DNA from: Propionibacteriaceae bacterium
GTDB taxonomy: Bacteria > Actinomycetota > Actinomycetes > Propionibacteriales > Propionibacteriaceae
NCBI GenBank assembly: GCA_016717345.1
Contig: JADKFR010000003.1
Location: forward strand, 357,928-421,927
Length of the DNA: 64,000 nt
Reading direction: 5' to 3'
A model generated the notes under the pieces. It worked only from the letters and a program-made list of their open reading frames with translations. It was not told where the DNA came from and ran no database searches. The position numbers and the translations under genes are program-made. Of this stretch, positions 17,018 to 25,335 are shown piece by piece (positions within the stretch are counted from its first letter, which is position 1; each line of letters opens with the position of its first letter).

Positions 17018-18700
17018 CTACGTGGCCACGACCACTGGCAGGATCATTGGACGCCGACGGTGCTGCGTGTTCACCCAGCGCCCGATGATCCGCCGGACGA
17101 GTTGCTGCAGCTGGAAGGTGTCCTCCACCCCGTCGGCCATCGCCTTGTGCAAGGCATCGATGAGCTGTCCCCGGACGTCGGCGAACACCGAATCATCCTC
17201 GGCGAAACCGCGGGCGTGGATGTCGGGACCGCTCACCAGCGTGCCGGCGTGCAGATTCACCACCACGACCACCGAGATGAAACCCTCTTCGCCGAGGATC
17301 TTGCGATCCGTCAACTCAGCGTCCCCGATGTCTCCGACGGTGGACCCATCGACGAAGATGTAGCCGCACTCCAATCGGCCCACCAGGCGTGCCTTGCCTT
17401 TGGCCAGGTCGATGACCGCCCCGTCCTCTGCCACGAGGGCTCGATCCCTGGGCACCCCGGTCTGCACGGCGAGGTCGGCGTTGGCGATCAGGTGCCGGAT
17501 CTCGCCATGGACCGGCAGCACGTTTCGAGGCTTGAGCAGGTTGTAGCAGTACAACAATTCCCCGGCGCTGGCATGCCCGGACACGTGCACCAAGGCGTTG
17601 CCTTTGTGCACCACGCTGACTCCGTTGCGGGCCAGGCCGTTGATCACCCGGTACACCGAGTTCTCGTTTCCTGGGATCAACGAACTGGCCAACAGCACGA
17701 CATCGCCCTTGCCGGCGCGCACGATCGGGTGTTCGTGGTTGGAGATCCTCGACAGCGCGCTGAGCGGCTCCCCCTGGGAACCGGTGGAGATGATGAGGAC
17801 CTCGTCATCGCGGTAATCATCGATCTGCTTGAGGTCGATGAGGGTGTTCTCGGGGACTTTCAGGAAGCCGAGTTCCCTTGCCACGGTCATGTTGCGCACC
17901 ATAGAGCGGCCCACGTAGACGACCTTGCGGCGATGCCGGACGGCGGCATCCATGACCTGCTGGACGCGATGGACGTGGGAGGCGAAGCAGGCCACGATGA
18001 GCTTCTGCTTCGCGGTGGCGAATACCCGCTCGATGGCCGGTTCGAGGTCGCGTTCGTGGGTGGTGAAGCCCGGGGTCTCGGCGTTGGTGGAGTCCGGCAT
18101 GAACAGGTCGAGGCCCTCGGCGCCGACCCGGGCAAAGCCCCGCAGGTCGGTGAGGCGTCCGTCCAGCGGCAGCTGATCCATCTTGAAATCTCCGGTGTGC
18201 AGCACCGAACCGGCGACGCTGCGAATCACCACGGCCAGCGCGTCAGGGATCGAATGGTTGACCGCCAGGAATTCGAGGTTGAAACCGCCGATGTCGAGCC
18301 GATCCCCCTCGGCGACCTCCCGGAGTTCGACGTGGCGCAGCCGGTGTTCACGGAGCTTTTCGCGAACGAACGCGAGGGTGAGCTTCGAGCCGTACACCGG
18401 AATATCGGGCCGACGCCGCAGCAGGTACGGGACCGCCCCGATGTGGTCCTCATGGCCATGCGTCAGCACCAGGGCGAGGACCGACTGCAGGTGGTCCTCG
18501 ACCAGGTGAAGGCCGGGCAGGATCAGGTCCACCCCCGGCTGGTCGTCGGACGGGAACAGTACGCCGCAGTCGACGAGCAGCCGCTGCCCGTTCAACTCGA
18601 ACGAGGTCATGTTGCGGCCGACGTCACCGAGGCCTCCGAGCGGAATGATCCGCAGGGTGTCACGGGAAAGCTTGGGGGGGGTCTTCAACGTCTCTCGCAC
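17018..18700 (-). CDS. rnj: Ribonuclease J
   Basis: RNase J is a metallo-beta-lactamase/beta-CASP nuclease with 5'-3' exo- and endonuclease activity in mRNA decay and rRNA maturation. The zinc motif HGHEDH is at residues 81-86; other ligands occur in VNHSIPDA, LHTGDFKMD and the beta-CASP motif VSGHASAGEL. The C-terminal region VVVVNLHAGTLVSGPDI follows. I take GTG at 18700 (VRETLKTPPKL), giving 560 residues and leaving 51 bases to the divergent GNAT gene; a start 60 bases upstream would overlap that gene. Its usual neighbour dapA is absent here, but dapB is 2 kb away. Confidence 0.94.
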   Translation of the reverse strand: MRETLKTPPKLSRDTLRIIPLGGLGDVGRNMTSFELNGQRLLVDCGVLFPSDDQPGVDLILPGLHLVEDHLQSVLALVLTHGHEDHIGAVPYLLRRRPDIPVYGSKLTLAFVREKLREHRLRHVELREVAEGDRLDIGGFNLEFLAVNHSIPDALAVVIRSVAGSVLHTGDFKMDQLPLDGRLTDLRGFARVGAEGLDLFMPDSTNAETPGFTTHERDLEPAIERVFATAKQKLIVACFASHVHRVQQVMDAAVRHRRKVVYVGRSMVRNMTVARELGFLKVPENTLIDLKQIDDYRDDEVLIISTGSQGEPLSALSRISNHEHPIVRAGKGDVVLLASSLIPGNENSVYRVINGLARNGVSVVHKGNALVHVSGHASAGELLYCYNLLKPRNVLPVHGEIRHLIANADLAVQTGVPRDRALVAEDGAVIDLAKGKARLVGRLECGYIFVDGSTVGDIGDAELTDRKILGEEGFISVVVVVNLHAGTLVSGPDIHARGFAEDDSVFADVRGQLIDALHKAMADGVEDTFQLQQLVRRIIGRWVNTQHRRRPMILPVVVAT

Positions 18701-18751
18701 GGCACCCACCCTATGCCACGGGCGATCTGCGCCGTGATCTACGCTGGCGGC

Positions 18752-19306
18752 ATGACCCACGGCTCCGTCCGCCTCGCCCTGCCCTCAGAGGCTTCCGCGA
18801 TAGCGGCCGTCCAACGTCGTTGTTGGACGCAGCTGCTGTCCCCGGCGGTTTCCCAACGCGCTCTGGCCGACGTCGACCTCGAGGCGATGGCAGCGTCCTG
18901 GCACGACGCGATCACCCGTCCCCCCCTGGCGACGTTGCGGGTGCTGGTGGCGCTGGATTCCAGTGATCCCGGCCGGCACCGCGTGGTCGGTTTCGCGGCG
19001 GTGGGCCCCGCCGACGACCCCGACGCGGCTCCCGACGTCGACGGGGTGGTGGCCGAGTTCTCGATCGACCCACTCGCTCAGCGACAGGGCCACGGGTCAC
19101 GGCTGCTGCAGGCCAGCATGGACACCCTGCGGGCGGACGGGTTCACGCGCGCCACGTGGTGGGTCAACGCGACCGACGATGACCTGCGGGGTTTTCTGGC
19201 AGGTTCCGGGTGGGCTGCGGACGGTGCCCACCGCGAGGTGGGCACCGAGGACGGTGAGACGCGGGTGAAGATCGTCCGGCTGCACACCGACATCTCGCCG
19301 CAGTGA
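18752..19306 (+). CDS. GNAT family N-acetyltransferase
   Basis: A 184-residue acetyl-CoA-dependent acetyltransferase. The core has strand beta-4 VAEFSIDPLAQRQGHGSRLL, matching motif A (V-x-P-x-x-x-R/Q-x-x-G-x-G/A), and a later aromatic segment RATWWVNATDDDLRGFLAGSGW matching motif B. The substrate is not evident. It is transcribed divergently from rnj with about 50 bases between start codons, so the promoters overlap. It ends 12 bases before the end of the LmeA-like gene on the other strand. Confidence 0.85.
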   Translation: MTHGSVRLALPSEASAIAAVQRRCWTQLLSPAVSQRALADVDLEAMAASWHDAITRPPLATLRVLVALDSSDPGRHRVVGFAAVGPADDPDAAPDVDGVVAEFSIDPLAQRQGHGSRLLQASMDTLRADGFTRATWWVNATDDDLRGFLAGSGWAADGAHREVGTEDGETRVKIVRLHTDISPQ

Positions 19307-19318
19307 CGGACTGGACGA

Positions 19319-20020
19319 TCAGGCCAGCGGGATCGTCAGTTGGTTTCCCGTTGCCGTGAGGTCAAGCCCCTGCGGGGTGGGGGTGATCGCTGTCAGCTGG
19401 ATTCCGTAGGGCAGCAACGACAGATCGATGGGCTCGACCACGGCATCGACGAGCCCCTGCAGGACGTCGGCGCCCAGATCGAACCCGGCGATGCTCATCG
19501 TCGGGTCGGCCAGCCGCAGCTGCTGGGTGGCGGTGTCCAACTCCGGCACGGCGGAGACGGACGCCGTGAGCTCCCGCGAGAAGACAGTGACCGTGTAGCT
19601 CACTTGTAGGCGACCAGGCTCCCCATAGCCGACGGGCACCGACGCAACGGCACTGAGGTCGTCGTAGCTGAGCCGGGCCTCGCCGTCCGCCGAACCGAGC
19701 ACCACCTGGGTGTCTGCGAGCGAGACCTGAGTGGCCGACACCGACACGTCCCTCAGCGTCACCGAGTGTCCGGCCATGTCCACCGGCAGACCGTCCACCC
19801 TCAGGTGGGCATCCGGGACGGTGCGGGTGAGCAGCGCCAGGCTGAACGGCACTCCCCCGAGTTCCACCTCAGGCGGTCCGGTGGGTCGGAGCGCCGTCGT
19901 CAGGGCGCCGGCGACACGGGTCTCGGCGGCATCGCGGACGGCATTGTCCCCCAGGTAGCCACCCACGCCGATCACCCCGAGGCTGACACCCGCCACGAGC
20001 AGGCCCTTGAGCGCGGCCAC
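19319..20020 (-). CDS. DUF2993 (LmeA-like) exported protein
   Basis: A 233-residue protein with an N-terminal hydrophobic segment at residues 3-22 (LKGLLVAGVSLGVIGVGGYL) that is a signal peptide or anchor, and a beta-rich body with the DUF2993 pattern (VELGGVPFSLALLTRTVPDAHLRVDGL). The mycobacterial member LmeA affects mannan elongation in lipomannan. Whether this organism makes lipomannan is not shown by the window. One base separates its start from the dapB stop, so the two genes are in one transcript. Confidence 0.75.
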   Translation of the reverse strand: MAALKGLLVAGVSLGVIGVGGYLGDNAVRDAAETRVAGALTTALRPTGPPEVELGGVPFSLALLTRTVPDAHLRVDGLPVDMAGHSVTLRDVSVSATQVSLADTQVVLGSADGEARLSYDDLSAVASVPVGYGEPGRLQVSYTVTVFSRELTASVSAVPELDTATQQLRLADPTMSIAGFDLGADVLQGLVDAVVEPIDLSLLPYGIQLTAITPTPQGLDLTATGNQLTIPLA

Positions 20021-20021
20021 G

Positions 20022-20762
20022 CTACAGACCCAGCAACTCGTCGATGCCGAGGGTGAGACCGGGCCGATCGACGACCCCCCGCACGGCAGCCAGGACCCCG
20101 GGCATGAACGAGGACCGGTGCAGCGAGTCGTGCCGGATCGTCAAGATCTCACCCTCGGTGCCGAACAGCACTTCCTGGTGGGCCACCAGCCCTCGCAGCC
20201 GCACCCCGTGGACGTGGATCCCCTCGATTTCGGCGCCGCGGGCCCCGTCCAGCTCGTCGGTGGTGGCGTCGGGGATCGCGGCCAATCCCGCAGCGGCGCG
20301 CGCGGCGGCGATTCGCTCCGCGGTCGTGCGCGCCGTGCCGGAGGGTGCGTCCACCTTGTTCGCATGGTGCAGCTCGATGATTTCGACCGACTCGTAGAAC
20401 CGGGCAGCCTGTTCTGCGAAGCGCATGGTCAGGATCGCTCCGATCGAGAAGTTGGAGGCGATGATGACCCCCACACCCGGATGCTCAGCCAGGAGCTCCC
20501 GGACCGCCGAGAGTCGCTGCGGCGTGAACCCGGTTGTCCCGACCACGATGTGAATCCCGCGTTCCACGCACCAGGCGATGTTGCCCATCACGGCGTCGGG
20601 GGTGGTGAAGTCGACCACGACCTCGGCGCGTTCGGCGAGGAGGTCCCTCGGGTCTCCCTGGTCGACGCCCGCCACGAGTTCCAGATCGGCGGCAGCCTCC
20701 ACGGCGCGGCAGACCTCGGCTCCCATGCGCCCGTTGACTCCGAAGACTCCCACTCTGATCAT
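20022..20762 (-). CDS. dapB: 4-hydroxy-tetrahydrodipicolinate reductase
   Basis: DapB reduces the dihydrodipicolinate precursor in lysine/diaminopimelate synthesis with NAD(P)H. The N-terminal Rossmann motif is VGVFGVNGRMG, the cofactor loop VVGTTGF, and the catalytic motif ELHHANKVDAPSGTA holds the His and Lys of the active site. 246 residues, normal length. It follows pnp but is separated from it by a strong hairpin, so it probably has its own promoter within the 127-base gap. Confidence 0.96.
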   Translation of the reverse strand: MIRVGVFGVNGRMGAEVCRAVEAAADLELVAGVDQGDPRDLLAERAEVVVDFTTPDAVMGNIAWCVERGIHIVVGTTGFTPQRLSAVRELLAEHPGVGVIIASNFSIGAILTMRFAEQAARFYESVEIIELHHANKVDAPSGTARTTAERIAAARAAAGLAAIPDATTDELDGARGAEIEGIHVHGVRLRGLVAHQEVLFGTEGEILTIRHDSLHRSSFMPGVLAAVRGVVDRPGLTLGIDELLGL

Positions 20763-20818
20763 GCGTTCCTCCTGATTGCGCCGGGCACCATCCTAAGTGC
20801 CTGTCCTGCCGCCTTGAG

Positions 20819-20848
20819 GCTGTTGCCGTCCCCGGGGACGGCAACAGC
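20819..20848 (-). terminator. Hairpin terminator behind pnp
   Basis: A 30-base perfect palindrome, GCTGTTGCCGTCCCC followed at once by its reverse complement, 41 bases after the pnp stop codon. In RNA the centre would form a four-base loop on an 13-base stem. It would separate pnp from dapB transcription; a bidirectional effect is not needed because no gene converges here. Confidence 0.78.
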
Positions 20849-20889
20849 GCCGGCCCCGGGCGGGGACGACGCTGTTGGTAGGGGCTGTG

Positions 20890-23097
20890 TCAGGCCTGCG
20901 CGGGAGCCTCCTGGCTCTCCTCGACCACCGGGATCAGCGAGAGCTTGCCCTTGTCGTCGACCTCGGAGATCTCGACCTGGAGCTTCTGACCCACGCTGAC
21001 GACGTCCTCGACGTTCTCGACGCGGCCGCCGCCGGCCAGGGCGCGCAGCTTGGAGATGTGCAGCAGTCCGTCCTTGCCGGGCAGCAGCGACACGAACGCA
21101 CCGAAAGGCATGATCTTGACGATCGTGCCCAGGTACCGCTCGCCCTTCTCGGGCATCGTCGGATTGGCGATCGCATTGATCATCGAGCGGGCGGCTTCGG
21201 CGGCCTCCCCGTTGTCGGCGCCGATGTAGATCGTGCCGTCGTCCTCGATGGAGATGTTGGCGCCGGTGTCGTCCTGGATCTGGTTGATCATCTTGCCCTT
21301 GGGGCCGATGACCTCGCCGATCTTGTCGACCGGGATCTTCACCGTGATGATCCGCGGAGCGAAGGGGCTCATCTCGTCGGGGGTGTCGATGGCCTCGGCC
21401 ATCACCTCCAGCAGGGTGTGCCGGGCCTCGCGAGCCTGCAACAGGGCACCCGCCAGGACGTCCGCGGGGATGCCGTTGAGCTTGGTGTCCAACTGCAGGG
21501 CGGTCACGAAGTCCTTGGTGCCGGCGACCTTGAAGTCCATGTCGCCCAAGGCGTCCTCGGCTCCGAGGATGTCGGTGAGCGCGACGTACCTGGTCTCGCC
21601 GTCGATCTCCTCGCTCATCAGGCCCATGGCGATGCCCGCCACCGGTGCCTTCAGCGGAACGCCCGCATTCAGCAGCGACAACGTGGAGGCGCACACCGAA
21701 CCCATCGACGTGGACCCGTTGGAGCCCAGCGCCTCCGACACCTGACGGATCGCGTAGGGGAATTCCTCGCGCTTCGGCAGCACCGGCATCAGAGCCCGCT
21801 CAGCAAGCGCCCCGTGACCGATCTCCCGACGCTTCGGTGACCCGACCCGGCCGGTCTCACCGGTGGAATACGGCGGGAAGTTGTAGTTGTGCATGTAGCG
21901 CTTGGTGGTCTCCGGCGCCAAGGTGTCGAGCTTCTGCTCCATGTCGAGCATGTTCAGCGTGCTGACGCCCAGGATCTGGGTCTCTCCGCGCATGAACAGC
22001 GCCGAGCCGTGCACCCGCGGCAGCACGCCCACTTCGGCGGACAGCGTCCGGATGTCGCGCAGCCCACGCCCGTCCATGCGAACCTTTTCGGTCAGCGTGC
22101 GATGCCGGACGACCTTCTTCGTGAGCGCCCGGTAGGCCCCCGTGATCTCCTTCTCCGCGCCCGGCAGGCGGTCGGCCAGTTCGGCCTTCACCTCGGCCAG
22201 CAGGGTCTCGGTGGAGGTCTCGCGCTCGCTCTTGCCGACGATCGCCATGACGACCTTGAGCCGGTCCGTGGCGACCTCGGCCACGGCGTCGTAGACGTCG
22301 CTGGTGTAGTCCAGGAAGACGGGCATCGCCGCCACCGGCTTCTCGAACTGGGCGGCCAACTCGGCCTGGGCATCGCACAGGGCCTTGATGAAGGGCTTGG
22401 ACGCTTCGAGTCCGGCCGCCACGACCTCTTCGGTCGGAGCGGTCCGGCCGGAACGGACCAGGTCCCAGGTGGCTTCGGTTGATTCGGCTTCGACCATCAT
22501 GATCGCGACGTCGCCATCAGGCAGCACGCGTCCGGCCACGACCATGTCAAACGTGGCGCCTTCGACCTGTTCGACGGTCGGGAAGCCCACCCAGGTGTCG
22601 CCGATCAGCGCGACGCGGACGCCGCCGACGGGGCCGGTGAACGGCAGGCCGGCCAGCGTGGTGGAGGCGGAACCGGCATTGATCGCGATCACGTCGTACA
22701 GCACGTTCGGATTCAGCGCCATCACCGTGACGACCACCTGAACCTCGTTGCGCAGACCCTTGACGAAGCAGGGACGCAGCGGACGGTCGATCAGCCGACA
22801 GGCCAGGATGGCACCCTCGGACGGACGCCCCTCACGGCGGAAGAAGGAGCCGGGGATCCGGCCGGCGGCATACATGCGCTCTTCGACGTCGACTGTCAGG
22901 GGGAAGAAGTCGATCGCGTCCCGCGGGTTCTTGGCAGCGGTCGTCGCGCTCAGCAGCATCGTGTCGCCATCGAGGTAGACCGTGGCGCAGCCGTTGGCCT
23001 GGCGGGCCAGCAGCCCGGACTCGAAGCGGACCACGTGCTTGCCGTGGGAGCCGTTGTCAATCACGGCTTCGGTGAAGCGAAGGTCGGGACCTTCCAT
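20890..23097 (-). CDS. pnp: Polyribonucleotide nucleotidyltransferase (PNPase)
   Basis: PNPase degrades RNA 3'-5' phosphorolytically and can also add tails. Two RNase PH domains are visible (GGVRVALIGD region and the second core with NLLNAGVPLKAPVAGIAMGL), then a KH domain with VIGPKGKMI and a C-terminal S1 domain (KGERYLGTIVKIMPFGAFVSL). I chose ATG at 23097 (MEGPDLRFTEAVIDNG), which has AGGA eight bases upstream and matches family N-termini; an in-frame ATG 24 bases further upstream has no ribosome-binding site. 735 residues. Downstream of rpsO, as in most bacteria. Confidence 0.96.
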   Translation of the reverse strand: MEGPDLRFTEAVIDNGSHGKHVVRFESGLLARQANGCATVYLDGDTMLLSATTAAKNPRDAIDFFPLTVDVEERMYAAGRIPGSFFRREGRPSEGAILACRLIDRPLRPCFVKGLRNEVQVVVTVMALNPNVLYDVIAINAGSASTTLAGLPFTGPVGGVRVALIGDTWVGFPTVEQVEGATFDMVVAGRVLPDGDVAIMMVEAESTEATWDLVRSGRTAPTEEVVAAGLEASKPFIKALCDAQAELAAQFEKPVAAMPVFLDYTSDVYDAVAEVATDRLKVVMAIVGKSERETSTETLLAEVKAELADRLPGAEKEITGAYRALTKKVVRHRTLTEKVRMDGRGLRDIRTLSAEVGVLPRVHGSALFMRGETQILGVSTLNMLDMEQKLDTLAPETTKRYMHNYNFPPYSTGETGRVGSPKRREIGHGALAERALMPVLPKREEFPYAIRQVSEALGSNGSTSMGSVCASTLSLLNAGVPLKAPVAGIAMGLMSEEIDGETRYVALTDILGAEDALGDMDFKVAGTKDFVTALQLDTKLNGIPADVLAGALLQAREARHTLLEVMAEAIDTPDEMSPFAPRIITVKIPVDKIGEVIGPKGKMINQIQDDTGANISIEDDGTIYIGADNGEAAEAARSMINAIANPTMPEKGERYLGTIVKIMPFGAFVSLLPGKDGLLHISKLRALAGGGRVENVEDVVSVGQKLQVEISEVDDKGKLSLIPVVEESQEAPAQA

Positions 23098-23260
23098 GGG
23101 GATTCCTTTCGGTTTCGCCATACCCGCGGAGTGTGCGACCCGGTCTTCGATCGAGGCCCGCGGGAGTTGTCCGCCCGAGAGCCACTACCGAGGACCGAGG
23201 CCTGGGCGTCGTCCTGGGATGGCTGTGTGGAGATGACCCGGTGTTCCCGGGGTATGGCTG

Positions 23261-23291
23261 AAGGGAGTGGCCCACAGCGGGCCACTCCCTT
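23261..23291 (-). terminator. Hairpin terminator/attenuator between rpsO and pnp
   Basis: A perfect 13-base stem AAGGGAGTGGCCC / GGGCCACTCCCTT with a five-base loop, 15 bases behind the rpsO stop codon. In many bacteria the rpsO-pnp junction carries a terminator and an RNase III processing hairpin; this structure could serve either role. Confidence 0.75.
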
Positions 23292-23306
23292 CCTAGAGTG
23301 TGTCGG

Positions 23307-23570
23307 TCACCGACGCAGGCCGAGGCGGGCGATCAGTGCGCGGTAGTGCTCAACGTCCTGCTTCGCGACGTAGTTGAGCAGGCGGCGGCGCTGGCCGACC
23401 ATGAGCATCAGGCCCCGGCGGCTGTGGTGGTCGCCCTTGTGTTCCTTGAGGTGCTCGGTCAGGTGGGCGATCCGCTTGGTGAGGAGCGCGATCTGAACGT
23501 CCGGCGAACCGGTGTCGCCCGGAGCAGTGGCGTAGTCCTCGATGATCTTCTTCTTGGTGTCAGCGTCCAT
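23307..23570 (-). CDS. rpsO: 30S ribosomal protein S15 (uS15)
   Basis: A protein of 87 residues with the S15 core TGSPDVQIALLTKRIAHLTEHLKEH and the rRNA-binding segment HHSRRGLMLMVGQRRRLLNY. It binds 16S rRNA helix 22 early in 30S assembly. GAGAGGAG lies upstream of the ATG. Followed by a hairpin and pnp. Confidence 0.97.
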   Translation of the reverse strand: MDADTKKKIIEDYATAPGDTGSPDVQIALLTKRIAHLTEHLKEHKGDHHSRRGLMLMVGQRRRLLNYVAKQDVEHYRALIARLGLRR

Positions 23571-23862
23571 GGAGGCTGCTCTCCTCTCGGTTTCCCGTTG
23601 CGCGGCGCTCCCCTGCCAGGTGGCTCGAAGGGGGATCGGTTGATCATTCGATCGATGGGAAGCACTTGGGCGTCCGCGGCCGTCGTGACGGCGTCCCTAC
23701 TCTACCGTTCCCGCTCGGAGGCGGCGAATCCACGGAGGCGGCCCGCCCAGCGCCCAAATCTCCCGACCGTGCAAGGACGGGGCCCGGGTTAATGAAAGGA
23801 TGCTGCCGGACTCGGAGACGTCCCCCGAGCCACCCAGCAGAGCCGTTCACTAAGGAGTGACC
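23571..23862. promoter_or_regulatory. Divergent control region between rpsO and pntAA
   Basis: No gene is seen in these 292 bases. On the minus strand TAGAGT at 23699-23704 is a candidate -10 box for rpsO, giving a leader of about 120 bases, with GCCGTC/GACGGC forming a small hairpin just downstream of it. On the plus strand the segment around GGGTTAATGAAAGGATG (near 23786) is the most AT-rich part and may hold the pnt promoter. A strong AAGGAG at 23852-23857 fixes the pntAA start. The boxes are guesses from motif shape. Confidence 0.35.
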
Positions 23863-24987
23863 ATGGCGGTTGTCATCGGAGTCCCGGCCAGCGCCGATCC
23901 GGGCGAGCGGCGCAGCCCGATCGTTCCCGATGTGGTCAAGAAGCTGCGCGCCGCCGGAGTTGAGATCGTGGTCGAGCGTGGGGCCACCGACGGCGCCTTT
24001 CTCGACGCGGACACCCTGGGCGAGGCGTCCTGGGTCGATTCGACCGAGGAGGTGCTGGCCGCCGCCGACGTGGTGTGGGTCATCGGCCCACCCACCGATG
24101 CTGTGATCGCCGCGCTGCGTCCGGGCACGGTCCTGATGGGAATGCTGGCCCCCTACGCCAGCGTCGAGCGGATCCGGTCCCTCCAGGAGCGGGAGATCAC
24201 CGCCTTCGCCATGGAGTTGCTGCCCCGCATCTCCCGAGCGCAGAGCATGGACATCCTGTCCTCCCAGGGTGCCGCCTCTGGCTACCAGTGCGCCTTGATC
24301 GCCGCGGCCAGGGCCCCCAAGTTCTTCCCGATGCTCACCTACGCCGCGGGCACGGTCCGTCCCTCCCGGGTCCTGGTGATCGGCGCCGGGGTCGCCGGGC
24401 TGCAGGCCATCGCCACCGCGAAGCGGCTGGGCGCCATCGTCGAGGCCTACGACGTCCGACCCGACACCCGGGAACAAGTGGAGTCGCTCGGAGCCAAGTT
24501 CGTGGACACCGGGGTCAGCGCGGCCGGCGCGGGTGGCTACGCCCGTGAACTGACGGACGAAGAGAAGGCCCGGCAGGCCGACAAGCTCGGCAAGGCCGTG
24601 GCTGCTTGCGACGTGCTGATCACCACCGCCGCTGTCCCGGGCAAGAAGGCCCCCCTCATCATCACCGAAGCGATGGTGGGCGGGATGAAGCCCGGGGCCG
24701 TCGTGGTCGACATGGCCGCCGAAACCGGCGGCAACGTGGCCGGAACGGTGGCGGGTAAGGAGGTCAGGGTCGGTCCGGCACACGTGGTCGGGCCGGTGAA
24801 CCTACCGAGCCGGATGCCCGTCCACAGCTCCGAGATGTTCAGCAAGAACCTGTTCAACTTCCTCGCCCCGATGCTGGACGCGGGACTGCTCGTCCTGGAC
24901 TGGGAGGACGAAGTCATCGCCGGAACCGCCCTCACCCACGCCGGGGAAGTCATGCACGCCGGCGTCAAGAACGTCCTCGGCCTCTAG
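23863..24987 (+). CDS. pntAA: Proton-translocating NAD(P) transhydrogenase, subunit alpha 1 (NAD-binding, dI)
   Basis: This soluble subunit binds NAD(H) and passes hydride to PntB domain III. 374 residues. The N-terminus VVIGVPASADPGERRSPIVPD is alanine-dehydrogenase/PNT-like; the Rossmann core VLVIGAGVAGLQAIATAKRLGA and the RQD-loop-type segment are present. The start is the ATG at 23863, five bases after AAGGAG; an in-frame GTG at 23857 lies inside that site. It is the first gene of a three-gene operon in which the enzyme is split into PntAA, PntAB and PntB, as in Rhodospirillum rubrum. Confidence 0.95.
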   Translation: MAVVIGVPASADPGERRSPIVPDVVKKLRAAGVEIVVERGATDGAFLDADTLGEASWVDSTEEVLAAADVVWVIGPPTDAVIAALRPGTVLMGMLAPYASVERIRSLQEREITAFAMELLPRISRAQSMDILSSQGAASGYQCALIAAARAPKFFPMLTYAAGTVRPSRVLVIGAGVAGLQAIATAKRLGAIVEAYDVRPDTREQVESLGAKFVDTGVSAAGAGGYARELTDEEKARQADKLGKAVAACDVLITTAAVPGKKAPLIITEAMVGGMKPGAVVVDMAAETGGNVAGTVAGKEVRVGPAHVVGPVNLPSRMPVHSSEMFSKNLFNFLAPMLDAGLLVLDWEDEVIAGTALTHAGEVMHAGVKNVLGL

Positions 24988-25007
24988 GCCCGGGAAGGAA
25001 AGAGACC

Positions 25008-25331
25008 ATGGACGCATCGTTCCTCACCAACCTGTTGTTCCTCTACATCTTCATGCTGGCAGCCTTCACCGGCTACGAAGTCATCTCGCGGGTGCCGGTG
25101 ATCCTGCACACGCCCTTGATGTCCGGCTCGAACTTCGTCCACGGCGTTGTGCTGGTGGGTTCCATGTGGGCCCTCGGCCACGCCGAGGGGCCCTTCCAGT
25201 TGACCCTGGGCTTCCTGGCCGTCCTGCTCGGGGCCGCGAACGCCGCCGGTGGCTATGTGGTGACCGAACGGATGCTGGGCATGTTCACCGCCAAGCAGAA
25301 GCCGGCGCTGCCCGCAGGCAAGGAGTCCTGA
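25008..25331 (+). CDS. pntAB: NAD(P) transhydrogenase, subunit alpha 2 (membrane, dII part)
   Basis: A 107-residue membrane protein with three hydrophobic segments (about 5-22, 44-62 and 65-85). The motif SRVPVILHTPLMSGSNFVHG is the strongly conserved loop of this subunit. It forms the proton channel together with the membrane part of PntB. It sits 20 bases after pntAA with a GGAAAGAGA ribosome-binding site and four bases before pntB. Confidence 0.95.
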   Translation: MDASFLTNLLFLYIFMLAAFTGYEVISRVPVILHTPLMSGSNFVHGVVLVGSMWALGHAEGPFQLTLGFLAVLLGAANAAGGYVVTERMLGMFTAKQKPALPAGKES

Positions 25332-25335
25332 GACC

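Noticed and set aside
20875..21840. A 321-residue plus-strand frame opposite pnp, and similar frames opposite smc, ffh, pntB and recG
   Set aside because: All are shadows of strong minus- or plus-strand genes, rich in His/Asp/Gly/Arg and lacking motifs.
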